Both the position numbers and the translations under genes were made by a program. Below, one piece after another: positions 1 through 6,689 of a DNA stretch of 13,429 bases. Where the stretch lies: contig JAFLKZ010000004.1 in NCBI GenBank assembly GCA_019162915.1, forward strand, positions 1 through 13,429. The letters are read 5' to 3'. Position 1 is the stretch's first letter; each line of letters begins with the position of its first letter. The notes beneath the pieces were generated by a model. It was not told where the DNA came from, did no database searches, and worked only from the letters and a program-made list of their open reading frames with translations. Origin of the DNA: Campylobacteraceae bacterium. GTDB taxonomy: Bacteria > Campylobacterota > Campylobacteria > Campylobacterales > Sulfurospirillaceae.

Positions 1-39
1 AAAAATTATTATTTAATACTTCTTTTATATTTATAGGAG

Positions 40-64
40 TACAATTTTTCTATCAATAAAGGAG
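40..64 (+). promoter_or_regulatory. Candidate -10 element and ribosome site of the ferritin gene
   Basis: TACAAT at 40-45 is a possible -10 hexamer with no convincing -35, which is common in Campylobacterota. AAAGGAG at 58-64 lies six bases before the ATG at 71 and is a strong Shine-Dalgarno site that fixes the start. The upstream region is cut by the window edge, so other promoter elements may be missing. Confidence 0.35.
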
Positions 65-70
65 TTTATT

Positions 71-586
71 ATGGCAAGAGTAGGAAATTCAATTATCAAA
101 GGGATCGAAATTAGCGAAGTGATTAATATGCTTAATCGTGCGTATGCAGATGAGTGGTTAGCCTATTATCAATATTTTATTGAAGCAAAAGTTATCAAAG
201 GTTTGATGAAAGATGCAGCAATCGTAGAACTTAATCAACACGCTGCTGATGAGCTTAGACATGCTACTATGGTGGCGGATAGAATTTTACAACTAGGGGG
301 AACACCACTTTTACATCCAAGTGATTGGTTGGCGCAAACAAATTGTGGGTATGACGCTCCTCATAATTTTGACGTTGTAGCCATCTTAAAAGATGCTATA
401 AAAGGCGAGCAATGTGCTATTGCTACATATTCGCATATCGTTGATGTTACGCGTAATAAAGATATAGTGACTTATGACATTGTTTCTCAAATCTTAGCTG
501 ATGAAGTAGAACATGAAGAAGACTTGCAAACATTGCACGATGATATTACTGAATTTATTAGCGATATCAAAAAAAACTTACACTAA
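71..586 (+). CDS. Ferritin-like di-iron protein, DPSL/thioferritin type
   Basis: A 171-residue four-helix-bundle ferritin-like protein expected to oxidise ferrous iron with peroxide or oxygen and store it in a cytoplasmic shell. Seen: bacterioferritin-type di-iron ligands E28, E61 with H64 (ExxH), E113, and E145 with H148 (ExxH). Two cysteines, C92 (NCGYD) and C115 (just after E113 in KGEQC), occur at places that fit the cysteine pair near the metal site described for Dps-like thioferritins of Sulfolobus and Bacteroides. No Met haem ligand of classical Bfr is obvious and the length is Dps-like, so DPSL is preferred over Bfr or Dps. The start has an AAAGGAG site. The gene ends 13 bases before zupT on the same strand, suggesting a metal-homeostasis operon. 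The ferritin superfamily assignment is firm; the thioferritin subtype is inference. Confidence 0.85.
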   Translation: MARVGNSIIKGIEISEVINMLNRAYADEWLAYYQYFIEAKVIKGLMKDAAIVELNQHAADELRHATMVADRILQLGGTPLLHPSDWLAQTNCGYDAPHNFDVVAILKDAIKGEQCAIATYSHIVDVTRNKDIVTYDIVSQILADEVEHEEDLQTLHDDITEFISDIKKNLH

Positions 587-591
587 AGCAT

Positions 592-640
592 AAGCGGTCA
601 TGATGGATATAACATTACAACAGTTCATGCCCGCTTTTTT
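592..640 (+). repeat. Inverted repeat with T-run over the zupT start
   Basis: Arms AAGCGGTCATGA (592-603) and TCATGCCCGCTT (625-636) pair at 11 of 12 positions around a 21-base loop, and the right arm runs into T residues up to 640. The left arm contains the zupT start codon(s). The layout resembles an intrinsic terminator or attenuator placed between the ferritin and transporter genes, or a stem that hides the zupT start. Function is inference; the large loop weakens it. Confidence 0.45.
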
Positions 641-1445
641 ACTCACACTTTTAGCAGGGCTTAGTACGGGCATTGGAGCTCTTTTAGCCTTTTTTTCTAA
701 AAGCAAAAGCCATACTTTTTTGTCCATTGGTCTTGGTTTTTCAGCAGGAGTGATGATTTATGTCTCATTTGTAGAAATACTTCCTAAATCTAACAAAGCT
801 TTTACTGCTATTTTTCAAGATGCCATTATTGGTGAATTATTAGGGCTTTTGTGTTTCTTTGGCGGTATCGGATTAAGTGCCTTTATCGATAAACTTATTC
901 CAGAAGACATCAATCCTCATGAGCTTAAAAGCGATAATGCCCTTAGTGTTCTCAAAGACGATAACCATCACACTTTACTTGAAAATTCTGCCTTAAAACG
1001 TACTGGTATTTTTACCGCTTTAGCGATTGGCATCCATAACTTTCCTGAGGGATTTGCAACTTTTATCGCAGCAATTGACAATATAAATATCGGCATCACC
1101 ATTGCCTTAGCGATAGCTATACACAATATACCAGAGGGTATGGCTGTTTCTTTGCCTATTTATCATGCTACGGGAAATCGAAAAACTGCTTTTTGGTATG
1201 CTTTTATCTCAGGCTTAGCTGAACCCATAGGTGCTATTATTGGATTTTTTCTTTTACTGCCACTCATGGGAGAATCAACCTTTGGTATTACTTTTGGTTT
1301 TGTCGCAGGCATCATGGTCTACATCTCTTTTGATGAGCTTTTGCCCTCCGCAAGATTGTATGGAAATGCACATACGACGATACTAGGTATCGTACTTGGC
1401 ATGATGGTGATGTCAGTAAGTTTAGTGGCATTTAAGTTGATATAG
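600..1445 (+). CDS. zupT: ZIP-family divalent metal transporter ZupT
   Basis: A 281-residue inner-membrane ZIP transporter that imports zinc and, in characterised ZupT proteins, also iron and other divalent metals. Seen: about eight hydrophobic segments, with the two signature metal motifs HNFPEG (146-151) and HNIPEG (175-180) in adjacent membrane helices, plus the ZupT-typical SGLAEPIGA stretch near 204 and DELLP near 245. A His/Asp/Glu-containing cytoplasmic loop at about 101-130 (with an HH pair at 123-124) separates the N-terminal helices from the core. Two ATG codons stand in tandem at 600 and 603; neither has a good Shine-Dalgarno site, so translation may be coupled to the ferritin gene 13 bases upstream. 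Met10 (627) would be nearer the E. coli N-terminus, but I recall related Campylobacter proteins carrying a similar longer N-terminus. The end is three bases from the convergent regulator gene. Confidence 0.93.
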   Translation: MMDITLQQFMPAFLLTLLAGLSTGIGALLAFFSKSKSHTFLSIGLGFSAGVMIYVSFVEILPKSNKAFTAIFQDAIIGELLGLLCFFGGIGLSAFIDKLIPEDINPHELKSDNALSVLKDDNHHTLLENSALKRTGIFTALAIGIHNFPEGFATFIAAIDNINIGITIALAIAIHNIPEGMAVSLPIYHATGNRKTAFWYAFISGLAEPIGAIIGFFLLLPLMGESTFGITFGFVAGIMVYISFDELLPSARLYGNAHTTILGIVLGMMVMSVSLVAFKLI

Positions 1446-1448
1446 CTT

Positions 1449-1721
1449 CTACTCAAAAAACTCTTTCACCTCTACTTGTAAGACTTTGGCTATCTTGTAA
1501 AGATGTTCTATCGAAAATTTAACTTTTCCATATCCAGCTTCCGCACCTGAAATCAATGAAGTGGATTTGAAGCCTATGAGGTAAGAGAGTTCAAGTTGTG
1601 AAAGTCCTTTTTCTTGGCGCAATTTTTTGGAATTTGTGATCAATTTTTGATAATATGACTTCATCTCTGCATCACTACATTCAATAGAAGAAAAAACAAT
1701 AGCATCAAAGTTTTTTGTCAT
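1449..1721 (-). CDS. Small XRE-family helix-turn-helix regulator
   Basis: A 90-residue protein whose residues about 31-89 form an XRE/Cro-C1-type helix-turn-helix: SKKLRQEKGLSQLELSYLIG, then FKSTSLISGAEAG, ending in the usual KIAKVLQVEVKEFF helix. The first 30 residues look like a short helical extension with no recognised domain. It probably binds DNA as a dimer. It is convergent with zupT and divergent from the HD-GYP gene, so the shared region 1722-1852 is the first place to look for its operator. No toxin partner is adjacent, so there is no support for an antitoxin role. The ATG at 1721 has only a weak AGGA-like site upstream. The DNA-binding fold is well supported; the target is unknown. 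Confidence 0.8.
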   Translation of the reverse strand: MTKNFDAIVFSSIECSDAEMKSYYQKLITNSKKLRQEKGLSQLELSYLIGFKSTSLISGAEAGYGKVKFSIEHLYKIAKVLQVEVKEFFE

Positions 1722-1775
1722 ATTATTATCACTCTATCCTGGTAGATTATTGTTTTAAGTCTAGTCTGTTATACT

Positions 1776-1781
1776 TATAAT
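1776..1781 (+). promoter_or_regulatory. Candidate -10 element of the HD-GYP gene
   Basis: A consensus TATAAT hexamer lies 72 bases before the preferred start codon (1853). There is no good -35 at 17 bases; TTTTAA (1753-1758) is the closest. A start point near 1788 would give a leader of about 65 bases. Confidence 0.4.
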
Positions 1782-1852
1782 CGCAACCTATTATGATGGT
1801 GTGAATATGTCTAATGCTATTTTTATTGATTTTAGTTACACCAAGGTTTTCA

Positions 1853-2881
1853 ATGGTAGAACAAGAGATTTTAGAGATGCTGACCACTATGGTCGAAGAA
1901 AAAGATGTCTATACAGCAGGACATTCTAAACGCGTTGCAATGTATAGCGCTAAAATTGCTGAAGCTTTAAGCTTAAGTCAATTAGAACAAAATACACTTT
2001 ACCAAGCAGGTCTACTACACGATATAGGTAAAATGCTCACGCCTGAATCCATTCTCTTAAAACCTCGAAAATTTAATCGCTCTGAATACATTATCATCAA
2101 ACGGCACAGTGAAGATGGTGAACGAATGTTGAGTTTTATTTCTGCTTTTAAGAATTATGCACCTATTGTACGGCATCATCATGAGCGCGTTGATGGTGAG
2201 GGTTATCCTGATGGGCTCAAAGGCGAAGCTATCCCTTTACTTTCCCGTATTATGAGTGTTGCTGATGCATTTGATGCCATGACTACAAATCGCATTTATA
2301 AATCACGAAAGAATATAGAAGATGCTATTATCGAACTTCAAAGATGTAGTGGTATTCAATTTGATAAGACTGTCGTGGAGGCTTCATTAAATGTTTTTAG
2401 AGGATTTAAAGAGTTAGTACATGCTTCTCAAGTCCCTATGGATAATATCCATGAAGAACGCTTTGCTTACTTTTTTAAAGATGTGCTCACGGGTGCCTAT
2501 AGTGGCGATTATCTTAACTATTTTTTGTTACACAATAAAGAAAATCATCGTTTTCAATGTTGCTATTTTATCCAGCTTCATCATATGCAAAATTACAATG
2601 AACGCTATGGTTGGAAATGTGGCGATGATACACTTAAAGAAATTTCCCTAAGGATAAAGTCACTTTTTCATTCATCTTTTGTTTTTCGAGTTTTTGGTGA
2701 TGATTTTGTTGTTTTAAATCCTTTACATGTAGAGATTGATAAAAAAGAGATATTGTATAAATTAGGTGTTGGATTTGATGGACTGGAGATAAGTTTACAA
2801 CATTTTGATTTTGAAGCTCACATGATAGATAAATGGGAACACTTAGAAAATCATCTCGTTCATTGCGATAATAAAGTATAA
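1853..2881 (+). CDS. HD-GYP phosphodiesterase with degenerate C-terminal GGDEF domain
   Basis: Predicted cyclic di-GMP phosphodiesterase of 342 residues. Seen: a complete HD-GYP domain (about 5-190) with H24, HD at 56-57 followed by IGK, H85, the GYP loop HHExxDGxGYP at 109-119 and D138. There is no transmembrane or sensor domain. Residues about 205-300 look like a decayed GGDEF domain: DVLTG (210-214) matches the DxLTG entry motif, YGWKCGDDTLKEI matches the YGHxxGDxxL helix, and the catalytic GGDEF motif has become FGDDF (281-285). Catalysis by that domain is unlikely; GTP sensing or dimerisation is possible. The start at 1853 is chosen because AAGG at 1843-1846 is well spaced before it; an in-frame ATG at 1814 would add 13 hydrophobic residues but lacks a ribosome site. 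The PhnP-like gene follows after 26 bases. Confidence 0.85.
   Translation: MVEQEILEMLTTMVEEKDVYTAGHSKRVAMYSAKIAEALSLSQLEQNTLYQAGLLHDIGKMLTPESILLKPRKFNRSEYIIIKRHSEDGERMLSFISAFKNYAPIVRHHHERVDGEGYPDGLKGEAIPLLSRIMSVADAFDAMTTNRIYKSRKNIEDAIIELQRCSGIQFDKTVVEASLNVFRGFKELVHASQVPMDNIHEERFAYFFKDVLTGAYSGDYLNYFLLHNKENHRFQCCYFIQLHHMQNYNERYGWKCGDDTLKEISLRIKSLFHSSFVFRVFGDDFVVLNPLHVEIDKKEILYKLGVGFDGLEISLQHFDFEAHMIDKWEHLENHLVHCDNKV
2722..2733. repeat. TACATGTA palindrome copy (11/12)
   Basis: TTTACATGTAGA inside the HD-GYP gene, one mismatch from the 12-base palindrome TTTACATGTAAA; it encodes Leu-His-Val-Glu. Confidence 0.6.
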
Positions 2882-2907
2882 TTTCGCATCTCATCGAAAG
2901 GTTATAT

Positions 2908-3648
2908 GTGAAATTTGAATTTTTAGGAACTTCCGATACAGGAGGTATTCCGCTTCATAATTGTTTGTGTGAGATTTGTGAGGAGGCTCGAAAGAGTGGA
3001 GTGAGTAATCGCTCAACGAGTGCTTATATTGAACTTAATGATGGTAGTGTTATCCTTTTTGATGCGGGGTATGACCTCTTGTGTGAGAAGTTTAATACAA
3101 CTAAAATCAGAGCAGTTTTTTTAACCCATTTTCATGCGGATCATTGTTTAGGACTGATTCGCTTACGCAAATCAGCTGATAAAATTTGCTGTTATATCCC
3201 CAATGATACTAATGGTTTTGGTGACCTTTTTACCCATAAAGATTCTATTGAGTATGTTGTGCTTGAGCCGTTTGTTGAAGTGGTGATAGAGAGTGTAAAA
3301 ATCACTGCTGTACCCTTAATTCATTCAAAACCAACTCATGGTTATGTGTTAAGTACAGATAAAAGTATTGTGGCATATTTGACAGATTGTTCTTCTATTG
3401 CTGCGGAATCACTCTTGTTTTTACAGTCTATGCATATTGATCATCTTTTTTTAGATGCGTGTTATGAGCCAAATTATGACTCCAAAAAACATTTAAACTG
3501 GGAAAGTGCAACAGAACTTATCGATGTTATTGCCCCTCAAAATGGGTATCTTATCCATGCGAGTTGTAAGACACTTTTACCGCTTAAACAAAGCGGTAAA
3601 AGTTTAAAATATAGTTATATAAAGAATGGTTTTAAAGTAGACGTGTAA
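2908..3648 (+). CDS. PhnP-like metallo-beta-lactamase-fold phosphodiesterase
   Basis: A 246-residue hydrolase resembling E. coli PhnP (phosphoribosyl cyclic phosphodiesterase of the C-P lyase pathway) over its full length. Seen: the di-metal motif HFHADH (74-79), H139 in PLIHSKPTHGY, D160 in LTDCS and H217 in YLIHASC. The PhnP structural zinc cysteines are present as C19, C21 and C24 in TGGIPLHNCLCEIC; the fourth ligand, His in E. coli PhnP, aligns here with C220, which would make a four-Cys site. The start is GTG with AAAGG six bases upstream; the overlapping ATG at 2906 runs straight into a stop. No phn gene is adjacent, so the substrate may be another cyclic phosphate. It probably shares a transcript with the HD-GYP gene. 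Family firm, substrate unknown. Confidence 0.8.
   Translation: MKFEFLGTSDTGGIPLHNCLCEICEEARKSGVSNRSTSAYIELNDGSVILFDAGYDLLCEKFNTTKIRAVFLTHFHADHCLGLIRLRKSADKICCYIPNDTNGFGDLFTHKDSIEYVVLEPFVEVVIESVKITAVPLIHSKPTHGYVLSTDKSIVAYLTDCSSIAAESLLFLQSMHIDHLFLDACYEPNYDSKKHLNWESATELIDVIAPQNGYLIHASCKTLLPLKQSGKSLKYSYIKNGFKVDV
3573..3603. repeat. Perfect 13-bp hairpin in the 3' end of the PhnP-like gene
   Basis: ACTTTTACCGCTT (3573-3585) and AAGCGGTAAAAGT (3591-3603) are exact reverse complements around a five-base AAACA loop. It lies inside codons 222-232 and 49 bases beyond the stop of the convergent acidic-protein gene. Neither side has a clean T-run, so it is not a textbook terminator, but it could stop or stabilise either of the converging transcripts. 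Confidence 0.7.
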
Positions 3649-3651
3649 AAA

Positions 3652-3957
3652 TTACTCTTCCTCTTCATCATCTTCAAATTCTTCAACCTCTTCTTCAAAG
3701 TAGACATTAGCATCGTTACCATCGTAGTTATAGTCACTTTGATAGATAGGGTCTACCTCTTCATCATCATCAAAATCGTCATCATCATCATTAGTATTAA
3801 ACTCATCGCCATAGAGTGCATCATTGAGTAAAATTTCTTCAACTTTATCGATAAATATATCTACATTACCAGTAAAAAGTTTTTCATAACGCATTGCATC
3901 TTGTATAAATTCGGGAGAACAACCACTCTCATTGAGAAGTTCTTTTAAGTCACTCAT
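3652..3957 (-). CDS. Small highly acidic protein of unknown function
   Basis: I do not recognise a family. The 101-residue product has a predicted helical N-terminal half (1-50, with ordinary composition and one Cys, C13) and an extremely acidic C-terminal half: by my count 28 of residues 51-101 are Asp or Glu, including D57-D61 and a terminal run of Glu, with no Lys, Arg or His. The tail should be disordered and strongly negative. The gene begins 34 bases after the ABC-F stop on the same strand and is probably co-transcribed. A role as an acidic partner of a basic protein, ribosome or nucleic-acid-binding factor is conceivable but unproven. Its end lies three bases from the end of the convergent PhnP-like gene. 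Confidence 0.7.
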   Translation of the reverse strand: MSDLKELLNESGCSPEFIQDAMRYEKLFTGNVDIFIDKVEEILLNDALYGDEFNTNDDDDDFDDDEEVDPIYQSDYNYDGNDANVYFEEEVEEFEDDEEEE

Positions 3958-3991
3958 GGAACGCCTTTTTTTATATAATTTTACACTAATT

Positions 3992-5821
3992 TTAAGAGTT
4001 TTTCAATTGCTCTTCATACATTTCTACAATTTCATCATGGTTTACATGTAAAGTTTCAAATGAAAGATAAAGTTTTTGTAGTTCATTTTCATCATGTGAT
4101 AGTTCTTTAGAAATTCTCTGAAGTTCTCCGATATTGCTATCTTCTGAATGTTTGATAAGTTGTATGTTTTTTTCTTTCATATTCTCTTCAATGTTCATAA
4201 TCTTTTTTTCACAAAGTTCTATCTCTTTTTTAAGAGGATTGAGCTTGGCACTTCTTTCTTGTACTAATCCAGCTCTTAATTTTTTTGATTCTTTTCTGTT
4301 AGATTCACTTTGTTTTTTATTATTATTTGGAGTTTCCTCTTCTTCCCAACCGATTTTTTCTAAAAATTCATCATAGTTTCCATCAAAAAATTCAGCCCCA
4401 TTATGATGAAAAATGACAAGCGTATCGGCAAGACGGCGCAAAAGCATTTCAGAGTGGGTCACGATAATCACGGAGCCTTCAAAATTTTTGATAGCAACGC
4501 ATAGAGATTCTATGGATTGCATATCAAGGTGATTGGTCGGTTCATCAAGTAAGAGTAGATTCGCAGGTGTTGCAATGATTTTACCGAGCATTACACGACT
4601 TCGCTCCCCTCCTGAGAGGATACGTATCTCTTTTTCTGCTAGTTCGCCACTAAACATCATCGTGCCACAAATAGCGCGTACTTTTGAGATGCCAAGCAGT
4701 GGGTCAACACCATAAATCTCATCGATGATATTGTTTTTATCTTCTAATCTTTGGATATTGGTTTGTCCAAAGTGCGCAAAATTGGTTTCAGGATGAAAAT
4801 AAATACTTCCTTGTTGAAGCGGAAGTTCTCCTCCTAGATAATTGAGAAGTGTTGATTTTCCTTTTCCATTTTTACCGATAATAGCAAGACATTTTCCTTT
4901 TTCCAAGGCAAAGGAGAGATTGGTGAAAAGAGGCTTAGCAATGTCATACCCAAAAGTCAGATTTTTTGCTTCAAATATAGTTTTAGCGGGTGTTCTTTTA
5001 TAGTTAAAAACAAAAGAGAGGTCAGCATCATTTTCAAGCTCATCCATTTCACCCATTTTTTCAAGTTGTTTGGCTTTGGATTGTGCCATGACCGCTTTTG
5101 AGGCTCTTGCTTTTTGACGAACGATAAAATCTTCCATTACCGCTCTTTTTTTATCTAAATTCATTTTTGTTTTAATGTATTTTTCATCATCTTCTTCTAG
5201 CTTGGCATAGTACTTGATACTATTACCTTGGATGATTTTGAGGCCTTTACGCTTAATTCCCATAGTATGTGTCGATACATCATCCATAAAATCTCTATCA
5301 TGCGTGACCAAAATGACTTCACCTTGAAATTCTCTTAGAAAAGTTTTTAACCATCGCAAGGAGACGATATCTAGATAGTTGGTAGGTTCATCAAGTAGAA
5401 GCATATTGGGACTTGTTGCTAAAACTTTGACAAGATTGATACGAATTTGGTAGCCACCTGAAAAACTTAACGGGTCTTTTTCTAAATCATCAGCACTAAA
5501 ACCCAGTCCAAAAAGCATTTTTTCAATTTTATAAATGTCAAATTGTTCATGCCCACTTAAAACACTAGCACATTCTTCTCTCACAGTCTGTTTAGAAAAG
5601 CTAATGTGTTGTTTGAGTGCCCCAATAGTATAATTTTTAGGGATTAAGATTTCTCCCTCATCGTGCTCTTCTTCCCCTAATAAGATTTTAAAAAGAGTAG
5701 ATTTTCCAGAGCCGTTTCTTCCTACTAAACCGATTTTATTATTAGCAGAGAGGGTGAAATTGATATTTTCAAAAAGTGTTTGTCCACCAAATCGTTTAGA
5801 AAGATTGGTTACTTGAATCAT
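3992..5821 (-). CDS. ABC-F family ATPase (ribosome-associated translation factor type)
   Basis: A 609-residue soluble protein with two ABC domains in tandem and no membrane segment, the ABC-F layout; characterised members bind the ribosomal E site and rescue or tune translation. Seen, domain 1: Walker A GRNGSGKS (34-41), signature SFSGGYQ (119-125, degenerate against LSGGE), Walker B LLLDEP with E145, switch H174. An interdomain linker at about 200-280 carries the basic ARASKAVMAQSKAKQLEKM stretch. Domain 2: Walker A GKNGKGKS (316-323), LSGGE (402-406), E427 and H456. Residues about 500-609 are a Lys/Glu-rich coiled coil, as in Uup and YheS. An AAGGA site precedes the ATG at 5821. The start is 66 bases after motB, so read-through is possible. 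The exact subfamily, including any antibiotic-resistance role, cannot be decided here. Confidence 0.92.
   Translation of the reverse strand: MIQVTNLSKRFGGQTLFENINFTLSANNKIGLVGRNGSGKSTLFKILLGEEEHDEGEILIPKNYTIGALKQHISFSKQTVREECASVLSGHEQFDIYKIEKMLFGLGFSADDLEKDPLSFSGGYQIRINLVKVLATSPNMLLLDEPTNYLDIVSLRWLKTFLREFQGEVILVTHDRDFMDDVSTHTMGIKRKGLKIIQGNSIKYYAKLEEDDEKYIKTKMNLDKKRAVMEDFIVRQKARASKAVMAQSKAKQLEKMGEMDELENDADLSFVFNYKRTPAKTIFEAKNLTFGYDIAKPLFTNLSFALEKGKCLAIIGKNGKGKSTLLNYLGGELPLQQGSIYFHPETNFAHFGQTNIQRLEDKNNIIDEIYGVDPLLGISKVRAICGTMMFSGELAEKEIRILSGGERSRVMLGKIIATPANLLLLDEPTNHLDMQSIESLCVAIKNFEGSVIIVTHSEMLLRRLADTLVIFHHNGAEFFDGNYDEFLEKIGWEEEETPNNNKKQSESNRKESKKLRAGLVQERSAKLNPLKKEIELCEKKIMNIEENMKEKNIQLIKHSEDSNIGELQRISKELSHDENELQKLYLSFETLHVNHDEIVEMYEEQLKNS
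4041..4052. repeat. TTTACATGTAAA palindrome copy (perfect)
   Basis: Exact 12-base palindrome near the 3' end of the ABC-F gene, where it encodes Leu-His-Val-Asn in the C-terminal coiled coil. Confidence 0.7.
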
Positions 5822-5887
5822 ACGAAGTCCTTAGTTATTGCATACGTGTTAGTGTGTAAAATTTTTACCAAAGAATAGTTTCTAAGC

Positions 5888-6679
5888 TTATTCAGGTTTT
5901 TTAAGTGTGTTGAGAGTATCTAAGATAGATTCTTTTTTAGCATTATCCGCAGCAATAATACGCATCATAAATTCAACTCTTCTATTTTTTTCTCGACCTT
6001 CTTCGGTATCATTAGAGGCGATAGTTCTTGTATCACCATATCCAGCAGAACTTAATCTTTCTTTTGAAATACCATTTTTAATCAGTACTCTAATAACAGC
6101 ATTGGCTCTCGCACTCGATAGTTCAAGGTTATCTTGAAATTTTGAATTTTTAGCCAGTGGGGTATCGTCCGTAAAACCCTTGATAGATAACTCAACATTT
6201 TTAGGAAGTTTAGCAATAATATCTGAAATTCTTTTTAAAAAAAGTAAAGAGTCATCATTGTTTATTTCTGCTGAACCTGGTCCAAAAAGAAGTTTGGCTG
6301 GGAATTTAAGCGTTGTGCCATCTATTTTTTGCTCTAATGAACCCTCGCCGATATTCATTTTTTCTACCATCTGTGCAAGTTTGGCTATCTCTTCTAGTTG
6401 CGCTGTAACACCTCCAGCATTGCCTTTTTCTTTATCTTTTGATGCCTCGCCTGATTTGGTATTCATTCTGACAACAGGATTTGATTCTTCAGGTTTTGCA
6501 CTATAATCATAAATTTTGACAAATTCTTCTTTGAGTGCTTTCATTTTTTCAGTATTGACAGAAGCAATGGCAAAAAGAGCAATAAAAAGAGCAAGGAGTA
6601 GGCTAAAAAAGTCGGCAAATGGTACAGCCCATTTTTCTCCCGCTTCGCATACAACCTTTTTACACTTTTTTTTACTCAC
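5888..6679 (-). CDS. motB: Flagellar motor stator protein MotB
   Basis: A 263-residue stator subunit that anchors MotA to peptidoglycan and carries the proton path. Seen: a short cytoplasmic N-terminus with C6 and C11, then EKWAVPFADFFSLLLALF with the essential protonatable aspartate at D23 in the single membrane helix (about 18-40); a linker and plug region (about 43-120); and an OmpA-like peptidoglycan-binding domain (about 126-240) with FTDDTP (169-174), LSSARANAV (187-195) and NRRVEF (232-237). The N-terminus resembles Campylobacter MotB. The start is GTG at 6679 with AAGGA upstream, 10 bases after the motA stop, so the two are co-transcribed. Length and motifs are normal. Confidence 0.96.
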   Translation of the reverse strand: MSKKKCKKVVCEAGEKWAVPFADFFSLLLALFIALFAIASVNTEKMKALKEEFVKIYDYSAKPEESNPVVRMNTKSGEASKDKEKGNAGGVTAQLEEIAKLAQMVEKMNIGEGSLEQKIDGTTLKFPAKLLFGPGSAEINNDDSLLFLKRISDIIAKLPKNVELSIKGFTDDTPLAKNSKFQDNLELSSARANAVIRVLIKNGISKERLSSAGYGDTRTIASNDTEEGREKNRRVEFMMRIIAADNAKKESILDTLNTLKKPE

Positions 6680-6689
6680 CTAACTTTCC

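Noticed and set aside
1449..1721. XRE regulator as the antitoxin of a toxin-antitoxin pair
   Set aside because: No second small gene adjoins it; the neighbours are zupT (convergent) and the HD-GYP gene (divergent).
1807..1926. Small overlapping frame starting MSNAIFIDFSYTKVF upstream of the HD-GYP gene
   Set aside because: Its first 15 residues look protein-like and might be the lost N-terminus of the HD-GYP protein after a frameshift, but the rest turns Arg-rich and stops after 40 codons. The HD-GYP gene has a good start of its own at 1853, so I do not call a broken gene.
2421..2894. Frames on both strands within the HD-GYP gene (2421-2651 plus, 2634-2894 minus)
   Set aside because: They lie over the GGDEF-like region, have no family resemblance and no ribosome site; they are shadows.
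5856..5868. GTAAAA-T-TTTTAC palindrome between motB and the ABC-F gene
   Set aside because: Only six bases per arm, made of A/T apart from the ends, in AT-rich sequence; it cannot form a hairpin with a one-base loop and occurs easily by chance.
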